From Marinilabiliaceae bacterium UBA5213 (GTDB taxonomy: Bacteria; Bacteroidota; Bacteroidia; Bacteroidales; Marinilabiliaceae): DNA of 10,037 nucleotides. The position numbers and the translations under genes were made by a program. Numbering within the stretch: the stretch's first letter is position 1; every line of letters starts with the position of its first letter. The stretch spans positions 3,974 through 14,010 of the forward strand of contig DHVH01000154.1 in the NCBI GenBank assembly GCA_002412555.1, written 5' to 3'. The notes beneath the pieces are model-generated. The model was not told where the DNA came from and did no database searches. It saw nothing but the letters and a program-made list of their open reading frames with translations. Below, in pieces: positions 1-6,891 of this stretch.

Positions 1-450
1 GAAGCTCCGCTGGTTTGGACACAGCATCCACAGCTTTCAATGGTTTCCATTGTTGCCGCCTCTGCCTGGCGTCTCACTCCCATGATGATCGTGATGTTCC
101 TAGCCGGGCTGCAATCCATTCCCGCAGAATTAATGGAAGCTGCCCGCATCGATGGTGCCCATGATGTGCAAATATTTCGTCATATTACCCTGCCTTTGTT
201 AACTCCAGTAATTGCCACAACAGTATTAATTTCAATCATCAACAATTTTCAACAATTCACAATCATCTTCAACATGACCAATGGTGGGCCTATCAATAAA
301 ACCATGACATTGTCACTCGCCACATACACCAAAGCCTTTACCCAATTCAATATGGGTTTGGGTTCCGCCATTGGAGTTTTATGGCTGGTTGCACTGGCCT
401 TCTTCACATTATTCTACAACAAATTTGTTGAACGCCAGAATCAGTTATAA
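1..450 (+). CDS. Sugar ABC transporter permease, MalF/UgpA type (5' truncated by window edge)
   Basis: Inner-membrane permease subunit of a CUT1-type (MalFGK-like) carbohydrate ABC importer. The frame is open from base 1, so the start lies outside the window; 149 C-terminal residues are visible of a family length near 290-310. The EAA loop that docks the ATPase is clear at about visible residues 46-65 (EAARIDGA, then LPLLTP). Hydrophobic segments lie near residues 15-38, 69-90 and 121-139, matching the last three membrane spans of the fold. The segment NMTNGGPINKT between the last two spans is typical of MalF-type subunits. The next gene starts 14 nt downstream with its own AGGAG site, so the two permeases are co-transcribed and should form a heterodimer. 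The solute-binding protein presumably lies upstream. The substrate cannot be read from the permease. Confidence 0.92.
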   Translation, partial: EAPLVWTQHPQLSMVSIVAASAWRLTPMMIVMFLAGLQSIPAELMEAARIDGAHDVQIFRHITLPLLTPVIATTVLISIINNFQQFTIIFNMTNGGPINKTMTLSLATYTKAFTQFNMGLGSAIGVLWLVALAFFTLFYNKFVERQNQL

Positions 451-464
451 AAGGAGCATTAACG

Positions 465-1304
465 ATGAATAAAACAGCAAAAGTAATTCGCCAATCATTA
501 ATTTACCTGGCACTGTTAATATTTCTGGTTCTATTTCTTTTTCCGATTTTCTGGATGTTCGTATCCTCTTTTCAGCCAAACAGCGCGTTGATTAAGCTGC
601 CACCCAGTTTCTGGCCTGGTGACGGTACATTGGATAATTACATCCGCATTCTGAGCACGCCTAAATATCTGAATTTTTACAAGAACAGTGCCATCGTAGC
701 ATTTTCGACGGTCTTCGTTTGTATCATTGTCTCCATATTTGCGGGCTATGCCTTTTCCCGTTACCGTTTTCCAGGCCGCAATTTTGCTATGTCTTCCATA
801 CTTTCGATTCAAATGTTTCCCATCATCGCTATCCTCATTTCATTGTTCGTGTTTTTCTCCAATTTAAAATTGATTAATACCTATCGCGGGCTAATTCTCG
901 CTGATATTACAGTTGCACTGCCCTTCTCGGTGTGGTTCCTTAAATCCTTTTTTGATACCATCCCCCGCGACCTGGAGGAAGCTGCTTATATCGATGGATG
1001 CGGACGCTTCAGAACAATTTTCGAGATTGTTGTACCGCTCATTTTGCCAGGTATTCTGGCTGTGGGTATTTATAGCTTTCTCATTTCCTGGGATGATTTC
1101 GTGTTTGGTCTCACGTTAATCAACAAAGACGCATTCCGCACCCTGCCAGTAGGTATCGCTATGAGCTTTCTAATGGAAAATGAATATGATTGGTCCGGCA
1201 TGATGGCCGTATCCGTAATTGCTTCGTTACCGGTATTGATCATGTTTGTCTTTTTGAACCGCTACATGGTGGCTGGCTTAACTCAGGGTGGGGTCAAGGG
1301 CTAG
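465..1304 (+). CDS. Sugar ABC transporter permease, MalG/UgpE type
   Basis: Second permease of the CUT1 carbohydrate importer; 279 aa, normal for MalG-type subunits. Six hydrophobic segments are visible at roughly residues 13-34, 76-98, 110-131, 142-162, 193-210 and 246-267. The EAA loop lies at 171-195 (EEAAYIDG, ending VVPLILPG) between segments 4 and 5. The C-terminus LTQGGVKG is the classic MalG ending. The start is supported by AGGAG at 452-456, 8 nt before the ATG. It pairs with the truncated permease immediately upstream. No ATP-binding subunit is encoded in the window; CUT1 systems often share one MsmK/UgpC-type ATPase encoded elsewhere. A hairpin followed by T7 overlaps the last codons and may reduce read-through into the genes downstream. 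Confidence 0.95.
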   Translation: MNKTAKVIRQSLIYLALLIFLVLFLFPIFWMFVSSFQPNSALIKLPPSFWPGDGTLDNYIRILSTPKYLNFYKNSAIVAFSTVFVCIIVSIFAGYAFSRYRFPGRNFAMSSILSIQMFPIIAILISLFVFFSNLKLINTYRGLILADITVALPFSVWFLKSFFDTIPRDLEEAAYIDGCGRFRTIFEIVVPLILPGILAVGIYSFLISWDDFVFGLTLINKDAFRTLPVGIAMSFLMENEYDWSGMMAVSVIASLPVLIMFVFLNRYMVAGLTQGGVKG

Positions 1305-1313
1305 CCTTTTTTT
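1271..1313 (+). terminator. Candidate intrinsic (partial) terminator at end of permease gene
   Basis: GGCTGGCT (1271-1278) can pair with GGCTAGCC (1299-1306) as an 8-bp stem that includes two G-U pairs. The loop is about 20 nt, and seven T residues (1307-1313) follow directly. The structure overlaps the stop codon of the MalG-type gene. The loop is long and the stem has wobbles, so it is more likely a partial terminator or mRNA 3'-end stabiliser than a complete stop. No folding energy was computed. Confidence 0.4.
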
Positions 1314-1359
1314 ATCACACTACAAATAATATATATCTATTTTTATAAGGTGAATAATA

Positions 1360-2814
1360 ATGAATGAAGAAACGAAACCATTTCAAATTGGGGGAGTGAT
1401 ACCCTCACTTAATCTCCAGGCTAGTCTAACTCCGGTACGCACCGAATGTGGCATTGGCGCACTAATGCCTTGGGCAAACCGGCTCTGGTTAATCACCTAT
1501 GTAGCCCACAAAGCCAACAGTGGGCGCGGTACCGGCCTTTACCAGGTGGATGAAAACTTTCAGCTTTCCAAACATGCCGAAAGTGTAGTCGGCACTTATG
1601 CCAACCGCTTAATTCACGCACCTTCTAACCAGATGATTATTGGACCGCATATTGTGGATACAGAAGGGAATGTCCGTACCATCGCTCCCTTAGTGGAACA
1701 TCGTCTTACCGCTACAATGGAACATCTCTTCGACCCACGCAACAAGGTCTATTTTTTGACAATGGAAGGCGATCTCTTTGAAGTGGACGTCCACACCCTG
1801 GATGTCACCCATCTTTTCGATTTGGTCAAAGAACTGGATATTCCTAAAGGCTGCCAACCACATTTTAAAGGTGGTCATGCTGCCAATGGACGTTTGGTAG
1901 TTGCCAATAACACCTATTACGAAGACGATTTCAAGGGCAATTGGACGGGTGGTTTGCTCGCTGAATGGGATGGCAAATCCTGGACGGTATTAGAACGTAC
2001 CGGTTTTATGGATGTTTGGGGGCGTAAAAGCCTGGGTAATACCATGTATGCCATTGGTTGGGACCGTGCATCGGCCATTTTGAAGGTCTTTTCGCATGGC
2101 GAATGGTCTACCTATCGCGTACCTAAAGCTAGTCATACCTTTGAACATTATTGGCAAACGGAGTGGACGCGTTTACGCGAAGTTGAACACGAACGCATTC
2201 TCATGGATTGTTTCGGCATGTTCTACGAACTCTCACCCGTTGCTTACGGCGGTAAAGTCTGGGGCCTGCGACCTATTTCTACACACTTGCGAGTCATTCC
2301 CGATTTCTGCACATGGCGCGGCTGCTTGGTGTTTGGCGCAAATCAGGTGTCGCCCGGCACAGAACTGCATTGGTGGAAAGATGATATCTCACTGGAGCAA
2401 GATTCTTCACAAGAAGAATTGATATATGGAATAGACAATAATAATCTCGCCGGAGAAACACAATCTAACCTGTGGTTCGGTAAAATTGATGATCTCTGGC
2501 AGTTTGGCAAGCCAAAAGGTTGGGGTGGTCCCTGGTGGGAAGCAAACGTTCAAGCCAACCAACCTTCCACCCCTTATCTAATGACCGGATTTGATAAAAA
2601 AGTGCTGCATCTTTATCACAATAGCCCTGAACCTGTAGTGGTGACCGTGGAAGTGGATGTGCTTGGCTGCGGCACTTGGAAATCCTACACAAAGATTGAG
2701 ATTCCGGCTAATGGATACGTTCACCATGAATTTCCTTCTGGTTTTTCGGCGCACTGGGTGCGCCTAGTAGCAGATCGTGATTGTACTGCAACCGGCTACC
2801 TATACTACACCTGA
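1360..2814 (+). CDS. Uncharacterised Trp-rich beta-propeller-like protein with C-terminal beta-sandwich-like tail
   Basis: I do not recognise a named family. The protein is 484 aa with no signal peptide or membrane segment, so it is probably cytosolic. Repeated beta-strand-rich stretches read like propeller blades: GLYQVDENF (59-67), GDLFEVDVHTLDVTHLF (137-153), GGLLAEWDGKSWTVLE (197-212), AILKVFSHGEWSTYRVP (239-255) and MFYELSP (287-293). Residues 408-484 look like a separate small beta domain ending in RLVADRDCTATGYLYYT. About twenty Trp residues, including WW pairs at 338-339 and 392-393, plus clustered His (H168, H173, H259, H263) suggest a carbohydrate-binding or catalytic pocket. Cytosolic beta-propeller sugar enzymes exist, for example PL22 oligogalacturonate lyase, but no such motif is recognised here. 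The start is supported by AAGGTGA at 1347-1353. It lies between the transporter and the catabolic genes, suggesting an early step on the imported sugar. Confidence 0.8.
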   Translation: MNEETKPFQIGGVIPSLNLQASLTPVRTECGIGALMPWANRLWLITYVAHKANSGRGTGLYQVDENFQLSKHAESVVGTYANRLIHAPSNQMIIGPHIVDTEGNVRTIAPLVEHRLTATMEHLFDPRNKVYFLTMEGDLFEVDVHTLDVTHLFDLVKELDIPKGCQPHFKGGHAANGRLVVANNTYYEDDFKGNWTGGLLAEWDGKSWTVLERTGFMDVWGRKSLGNTMYAIGWDRASAILKVFSHGEWSTYRVPKASHTFEHYWQTEWTRLREVEHERILMDCFGMFYELSPVAYGGKVWGLRPISTHLRVIPDFCTWRGCLVFGANQVSPGTELHWWKDDISLEQDSSQEELIYGIDNNNLAGETQSNLWFGKIDDLWQFGKPKGWGGPWWEANVQANQPSTPYLMTGFDKKVLHLYHNSPEPVVVTVEVDVLGCGTWKSYTKIEIPANGYVHHEFPSGFSAHWVRLVADRDCTATGYLYYT

Positions 2815-2848
2815 TAATTACACATCTTCATGAACAATGAGAATCCAC

Positions 2849-2879
2849 GGCGTTGGTAATCATTAACGAATACCCCGCC
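2849..2879. promoter_or_regulatory. Weak stem-loop / dyad in the gap before the SDR gene
   Basis: In the 121-nt gap before the SDR gene, GGCG (2849-2852) and GGTA (2855-2858) can pair with TACC (2871-2874) and CGCC (2876-2879), forming an interrupted 8-bp stem around a 12-nt loop. The loop side also contains a small dyad, TAATCATTA (2857-2865). An AATAAT (2891-2896) resembles a -10 box but has no good -35 partner. This may be a LacI-type operator or an RNA processing site; it could equally be chance. Confidence 0.22.
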
Positions 2880-2935
2880 AACTTTAAAAAAATAATAACA
2901 ATTGCAAATTTCTCGCAGATATCGGAGACTTATTT

Positions 2936-3712
2936 ATGAAATTATCAAACAAGGTAGCTTTAATAACCGGAGCCGGAAAAGGTATTGGTCGTGGCATTGC
3001 CCTCGAATTTGCCAAACAAGGCGCAGATATCATTGTTAATTATAGTTTTAGTGCAACCGAAGCACTTGAAACCGTAAGCGCAATAGAGAAGCTTGGACGC
3101 CGCGCACTCGCTATTCAAGCAGATGTGGGAAAATGGGCGCCTGTGCATGCTATGGTAGATCAGGCATGGGAAGTTTTTGGGCATATTGACATTCTGGTCA
3201 ATAACGCCGGTATCACACCATTCTGTGATTTTTTTGAGATGACGGAAGAAGACTGGGACCGTGCTTTGGATACAAATCTCAAAGGCGCATTCATGTGTTC
3301 TCAAGCGGTAGCTATCAAACAAAGAGCAGCCGGTATCCCTGGCAAAATCATTCATATCGGCTCAATCCATAGCCACTGTACGGTACCCTTTGTCACTGCC
3401 TATGCGGCCTCAAAAGGTGGTATAGACGCCATGACCCGCCAAATGGCACTAGCACTGGCCCCATATAAAATTACTGTCAACACCGTCGCCCCCGGTCTGG
3501 TGGAAGTTCAGCGCATTCTGGATGACCCGCTATATGATCCCGAAGATCGGGCGAAACAAATCCCGATAGGTCGTGCTGGCGTGCCCGAGGATATGGGTAA
3601 AATTTGCGTATTTTTTGCCTCCGAAGATAGTGATTTTATCACCGGGCAAATTTTACATGCGGATGGCGGTCAATCTGTGAAGATTGCCATGAAACGCGGA
3701 GAGTTCGAATAA
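2936..3712 (+). CDS. SDR-family oxidoreductase, probable sugar (aldose) 1-dehydrogenase
   Basis: Classical short-chain dehydrogenase/reductase, 258 aa, a full-length single Rossmann domain. Visible motifs in order: nucleotide-binding TGAGKGIG (11-18), adenine-pocket D63, NNAG (89-92), structural N114, catalytic S143, the Y156-x3-K160 pair, the APG turn (185-187) and the C-terminal HADGG (241-245). The end of strand beta-2 reads VNYS rather than an acidic residue, as in FabG and Bacillus glucose dehydrogenase, so NADP or dual cofactor use is possible. The start is supported by GGAG at 2924-2927. SDRs at this level look alike, so substrate comes from context. Next to a DapA-like lyase and an SMP-30 lactonase, the simplest role is oxidation of an aldose to its lactone, as L-fucose or L-rhamnose dehydrogenases do. 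FabG-like or gluconate 5-dehydrogenase-like activity is the main alternative. Confidence 0.9.
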   Translation: MKLSNKVALITGAGKGIGRGIALEFAKQGADIIVNYSFSATEALETVSAIEKLGRRALAIQADVGKWAPVHAMVDQAWEVFGHIDILVNNAGITPFCDFFEMTEEDWDRALDTNLKGAFMCSQAVAIKQRAAGIPGKIIHIGSIHSHCTVPFVTAYAASKGGIDAMTRQMALALAPYKITVNTVAPGLVEVQRILDDPLYDPEDRAKQIPIGRAGVPEDMGKICVFFASEDSDFITGQILHADGGQSVKIAMKRGEFE

Positions 3713-3732
3713 TTACAAAAAGGAATGGTATT

Positions 3733-4638
3733 ATGACAAATCAACTTAAAGGAATTATTCCAGCAATAACATCAACATTTACTGATAACGGCGAAATGGA
3801 TTACGATAGTTATACGAATCTGGTTCAAACCTTAATCAAAGGTGGCAGCCATGGTATTTTTCTGTTTGCTATAGCCGGAGAATATTACAAGCTCACTGAA
3901 GCGGAAGAAAAACGCCTCTTAACCATTACCATTGAAAACTGCCGTAAACTGGGGGCAAAATCTGTCATCTCTGTAACCAAGCATGCCACCGAAGTAGCCG
4001 TGCGCACCGCCCAGGAATACGAGGCCGCTGGTGCCGATTATCTGGTGGTTTTACCACCTTTCTTCTTAAAACCTGGCGCAGGTGATATTGTCGAACACCT
4101 CAAAAAAGTAGCTGGTGCAGTGAAAATCCCGGTGATTGTCCAGTATGCTCCCGAACAAACAGGTGTGAGTATAGCGCCTAATATCCTTGCTAACCTCGCA
4201 AACGAAGTTGAAAATCTCAAATATTTCAAAATTGAGTGCAAACCACCGGGGGCCTATATCAGCAAAATGATGGAAATCACCAATAATCAGGCCAATATCA
4301 TCATTGGCAACGCCGGATTCCAAATGATTGAGGGTTTTGAGCGTGGCGCCACCGGAGTTATGCCCGGTTGCTCCATGTACGATGTCTATTTGAAATTATA
4401 CAAGGCAATCATGGCAGACAATCGCGCCGAAGCCTTCGCTATTCATAGCGATCTGAACGCAATTCTTAATCATATTCGCCAAAACGTGGAAATGATCATT
4501 TGTTACGAAAAGAAAATCCTCAAAAAACGTGGCCTGATTGCTTCGGACTACTGTCGCAAGCCCACTTTTACCACCGACCCAATCTATGATTCTATGTTTG
4601 AGGAATATTACCAGGTCATAGCACAGCATTTTTCATAA
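3733..4638 (+). CDS. DHDPS/NAL-superfamily lyase, probable 2-keto-3-deoxy-sugar-acid aldolase (not DapA)
   Basis: Class I (Schiff-base) TIM-barrel lyase of the dihydrodipicolinate synthase/N-acetylneuraminate lyase superfamily; 301 aa, usual length. The N-terminus (GIIPAITSTFTDNGEMD) is diagnostic and the Schiff-base lysine is K166 in YFKIECK. The GTTGE motif is replaced by AIAGE (46-50), the PYYN motif by PFFL (109-112), and the position of the catalytic Tyr is Gln137 in VQYAPEQTG (136-144). All three members of the DapA proton relay (T44, Y107, Y133 in E. coli) are therefore changed, which argues against lysine biosynthesis. L-2-keto-3-deoxyfuconate aldolases and related sugar-acid lyases belong to this superfamily, and the SDR and lactonase neighbours fit that role. 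It lies 20 nt after the SDR gene with AAAAAGGA (3717-3724) as ribosome site. The exact substrate is inferred. Confidence 0.9.
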   Translation: MTNQLKGIIPAITSTFTDNGEMDYDSYTNLVQTLIKGGSHGIFLFAIAGEYYKLTEAEEKRLLTITIENCRKLGAKSVISVTKHATEVAVRTAQEYEAAGADYLVVLPPFFLKPGAGDIVEHLKKVAGAVKIPVIVQYAPEQTGVSIAPNILANLANEVENLKYFKIECKPPGAYISKMMEITNNQANIIIGNAGFQMIEGFERGATGVMPGCSMYDVYLKLYKAIMADNRAEAFAIHSDLNAILNHIRQNVEMIICYEKKILKKRGLIASDYCRKPTFTTDPIYDSMFEEYYQVIAQHFS

Positions 4639-4649
4639 GGAAACTAAAA

Positions 4650-4701
4650 CAGAAATGGGAATACGCACAAGTTTAAATCACATTGCAAATTCCCATTTCT
4701 G
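4650..4701. repeat. Perfect 13-bp inverted repeat in the leader of the SMP-30 gene
   Basis: CAGAAATGGGAAT (4650-4662) and its exact reverse complement ATTCCCATTTCTG (4689-4701) flank a 26-nt AT-rich spacer. Inside, GCA (4665-4667) can add three pairs with TGC (4684-4686). No T-run follows on either strand, so it is not a standard terminator. The right arm ends 18 nt before the SMP-30 start codon, and that gene has only a weak ribosome site. A two-half-site operator, an mRNA hairpin affecting translation or stability, or a small mobile-element remnant are all possible. Confidence 0.7.
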
Positions 4702-4719
4702 GCATGGCTGGAATATTGC

Positions 4720-5586
4720 ATGAGTGTTCCGATTAACTTAATTGCGGTTCAAAACGAACTCGGTGAAAGCCCGCTCTGGCACCCGAAAGAACAGCTCTTG
4801 TATTGGGTTGATATTTGCGCTCATCCGGCGATCTATTCCTACAATCCTGCCAGCCAGGAACTGCGCTCAACCCCACTGTCAGTGACACTAACCGCCCTGG
4901 GCTGGCGGGAAAGCGGTGGTTTTATTGCTGCTACGCGCAGTGGTTTTGCTACCTGGCGCCCCCGCACCGGTTTAATCCTGCGCGGCAACCCCGAAGCGGA
5001 TCACCTGAATGCCCGCCTCAATGATGGCGCGGTTGACCCGCAAGGGCGTTTTTGGGCAGGGAGTATGCAGGTAGGAGCCCAATCCAGCAGCCTATATCGC
5101 TACAATACCAATCACACCTGGGACCAGGCAGATAGCGGCTTTATCGTCTCGAATGGCATTACCTGGAGTCCAGACCAAAAAACTATGTATGTGACCGATT
5201 CTTTTCAGCATGTTATCTATGCTTATAATTATGAGGCCTCCACAGGATCAATTGCCAACCGGCATGTTTGGGTGGATACAAGCGCAGAACCGGGTGTTCC
5301 GGATGGGCTCACTGTCGACAATCTGGGTGGTATCTGGAGCGTGTTTTGCCGTGGATGGAAGATAATTCGCTACCAACCCTCTGGAGAAAAAGACTTTGAA
5401 ATTACCATACCCGTAGAATGCCCCACCAGCCTTGCTTTTGGCGGTGCTGCACTGGACACATTATTCATCACTTCTTCATCGGGATTGGTGAAACCGGAAA
5501 ATAGACCTGCGCAACCCTGGGCTGGCAACCTTTTTATTCTGCAAACTGGCTTTACTGGTTTACCAGAGCCAGGTTTTCGTGGGTAA
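4720..5586 (+). CDS. SMP-30/gluconolactonase/LRE-family sugar lactonase
   Basis: Six-bladed beta-propeller lactonase that hydrolyses aldono-lactones to aldonates using one divalent metal; 288 aa, typical length. The N-terminal signature LGESPLWHP places the metal ligand at E16. The NDGAVDPQGRFWAGSM block (101-116) is the family core. SNGITWSPD gives metal ligand N145, and PDGLTVD gives the catalytic/metal residue D195. No signal peptide is seen, so it is cytosolic. The start at 4720 has only a weak TGGA-like site. The frame is open upstream to 4648, but no better ATG exists in frame. It sits after the SDR and lyase genes, so its expected job is opening the lactone made by the SDR. The 13-bp inverted repeat lies in its leader. 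Sugar specificity cannot be read from the sequence. Confidence 0.92.
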   Translation: MSVPINLIAVQNELGESPLWHPKEQLLYWVDICAHPAIYSYNPASQELRSTPLSVTLTALGWRESGGFIAATRSGFATWRPRTGLILRGNPEADHLNARLNDGAVDPQGRFWAGSMQVGAQSSSLYRYNTNHTWDQADSGFIVSNGITWSPDQKTMYVTDSFQHVIYAYNYEASTGSIANRHVWVDTSAEPGVPDGLTVDNLGGIWSVFCRGWKIIRYQPSGEKDFEITIPVECPTSLAFGGAALDTLFITSSSGLVKPENRPAQPWAGNLFILQTGFTGLPEPGFRG

Positions 5587-5604
5587 TTAATAGAAAGGCA
5601 AAAT

Positions 5605-6789
5605 ATGACTCTCACTTCGAGACAGCGTTTTCTGAAAGTGCTCAATAAAGAAATGCCCGACCGTGTTCCCGTGACTCTCTTCATTCAGGACCAAGGTCAT
5701 TTTATTAATCAACTCTACCCGCAGGTTGATCCCTGGGATACACTCACTAATCAAATCAAAGTGATTGAATTTCAACGCGAAATTGGTGCGGATGTGTTTG
5801 TCCGTTTGCTATTTGGGTTATACGAACCCATTTATTGGCGCTTTGGTGGGTTGAATGTGGATCAGGAAAACGAGAATTGGGAAGTTCATCACGAGGAAGT
5901 TCAACACAACGAAACCCGCATTCGACGTTCCACCATCCGTACGCCAGAAGGTACCTTAAGCCAAGAATTTTCTACCTATGAAGTGCGCCCCGGAACACTT
6001 TTATACGCCTGTACAAAAAAGCCAATTCACACACCAAAAGATTTAAAAATTGCAGCCAAATACGAACCCGGTATGGCAGAATCATTTCCGGTTTACGTCA
6101 AAGATTATGTTCAAAAAATTCGCACAGCCTTGGGTGAGGATGGCATTATCGGGGTTTGGTCACCCAATGGACCGTTTAACACGGCTTCCCGCTTGATAGA
6201 TGAAACTAATCTTTATTCACTTTTTTTAATAGAGCCGGATTTTTATCACGAATTAATGGAATTTTCAATTAATCGGGTAATCACTACCACACGGGCAATT
6301 GATGCTGCCGGTATTGATGTCCACATTATCGGTGGTAATGTCGCTGGAGGTTTCTTGGGAAAACGCAATTATGATCGTCACATCCTGCCTTATGAGAAAA
6401 AATACATTGATATCGTCCAGGAAAACGGCACACCCGCAGTCTATCATAACTGCGGTCAAATTATGAATTTGATAGAATCATATAAAGATTTAGGCGTAAA
6501 ATGGGTTGAACCATTTTCACCGCCACCCAAACTTGGCGATGCTAACCTGAAAAAAGCAAAAGAAGTTGTCGACGATGCTTACGTCATCACCGGCGGTGTA
6601 GACCAGGTGCTGGTGATCCAACAAGGCAGTGTGGATGACGTTAGAAAAGCTACAGAACAAACCATGAGAGATGGTAAACCCGGTGGCAATTTCATCATTC
6701 AAAACGCCGACTTTCTCGAATATGACACACCTCTGAAAAATGTGGAGGCTTTTGTTCAAACTGCTATAAAGCATAGCGCATATGATTAA
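5605..6789 (+). CDS. URO-D/MtaA-superfamily protein of unknown substrate (not HemE)
   Basis: 394 aa protein of the uroporphyrinogen decarboxylase superfamily, recognised by the N-terminal SRQRFLKVLNKEMPDRVPV and the late barrel motif VYHNCGQI. It lacks the HemE signature RQAGR, so it is unlikely to make haem. The HxC pair (H281, C283) matches the zinc-ligand pair of MtaA/MtbA-type corrinoid methyltransferases. The third Cys expected near the C-terminus appears to be absent: the segment reads FIIQNADFLEYDTP (363-376). No corrinoid-binding protein gene is visible. It starts 18 nt after the lactonase gene with AAAGG at 5594-5598, so it is probably co-transcribed. Such paralogues occur near sugar genes but their reaction is generally unassigned. 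Removal of an O-methyl group from a methylated sugar is a speculative possibility; a decarboxylase-like or lyase role is equally open. Confidence 0.85.
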   Translation: MTLTSRQRFLKVLNKEMPDRVPVTLFIQDQGHFINQLYPQVDPWDTLTNQIKVIEFQREIGADVFVRLLFGLYEPIYWRFGGLNVDQENENWEVHHEEVQHNETRIRRSTIRTPEGTLSQEFSTYEVRPGTLLYACTKKPIHTPKDLKIAAKYEPGMAESFPVYVKDYVQKIRTALGEDGIIGVWSPNGPFNTASRLIDETNLYSLFLIEPDFYHELMEFSINRVITTTRAIDAAGIDVHIIGGNVAGGFLGKRNYDRHILPYEKKYIDIVQENGTPAVYHNCGQIMNLIESYKDLGVKWVEPFSPPPKLGDANLKKAKEVVDDAYVITGGVDQVLVIQQGSVDDVRKATEQTMRDGKPGGNFIIQNADFLEYDTPLKNVEAFVQTAIKHSAYD

Positions 6790-6891
6790 ATGGTTCACAT
6801 CTTTTTAATAATTGGCGGAGGGAAGATTTTTTGAGAGGATAGATCAATAAAATGCTAACCTTTCGCATTACCTACCAATAATAGAGGCAAA

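Noticed and set aside
1305..1359. A promoter in the AT-rich gap before the beta-propeller gene (TATATA-like boxes).
   Set aside because: Many -10-like words, but no -35 partner at suitable spacing; AT-richness alone explains them.
2096..2422. 108-codon + strand frame inside the beta-propeller gene.
   Set aside because: Out of frame within an intact gene that has clear blade-like repeats; no supporting ribosome site.
2960..3355. 131-codon open frame on the minus strand opposite the SDR gene, and similar antisense frames opposite the lyase and lutB genes.
   Set aside because: They lie wholly inside strongly supported + strand genes, have no ribosome sites of note and read as non-protein-like; they are by-products of codon use.
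2936..3712. Calling this gene fabG (3-oxoacyl-ACP reductase).
   Set aside because: The SDR motifs do not distinguish FabG from sugar dehydrogenases, and no fatty-acid gene is present; context favours a sugar or sugar-acid substrate.
3733..4638. Calling this gene dapA (4-hydroxy-tetrahydrodipicolinate synthase).
   Set aside because: The Thr-Tyr-Tyr relay of DapA is not present by motif alignment, and all neighbours are sugar-catabolic, with no lysine biosynthesis gene nearby.
4639..4719. Reading the 13-bp inverted repeat as a rho-independent terminator.
   Set aside because: No T-run follows the right arm on the + strand or the left arm on the - strand, and the loop is long.
5605..6789. Calling this gene hemE (uroporphyrinogen decarboxylase).
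   Set aside because: The RQAGR-type HemE signature is missing, an HxC zinc-type pair is present instead, and no haem gene is nearby.
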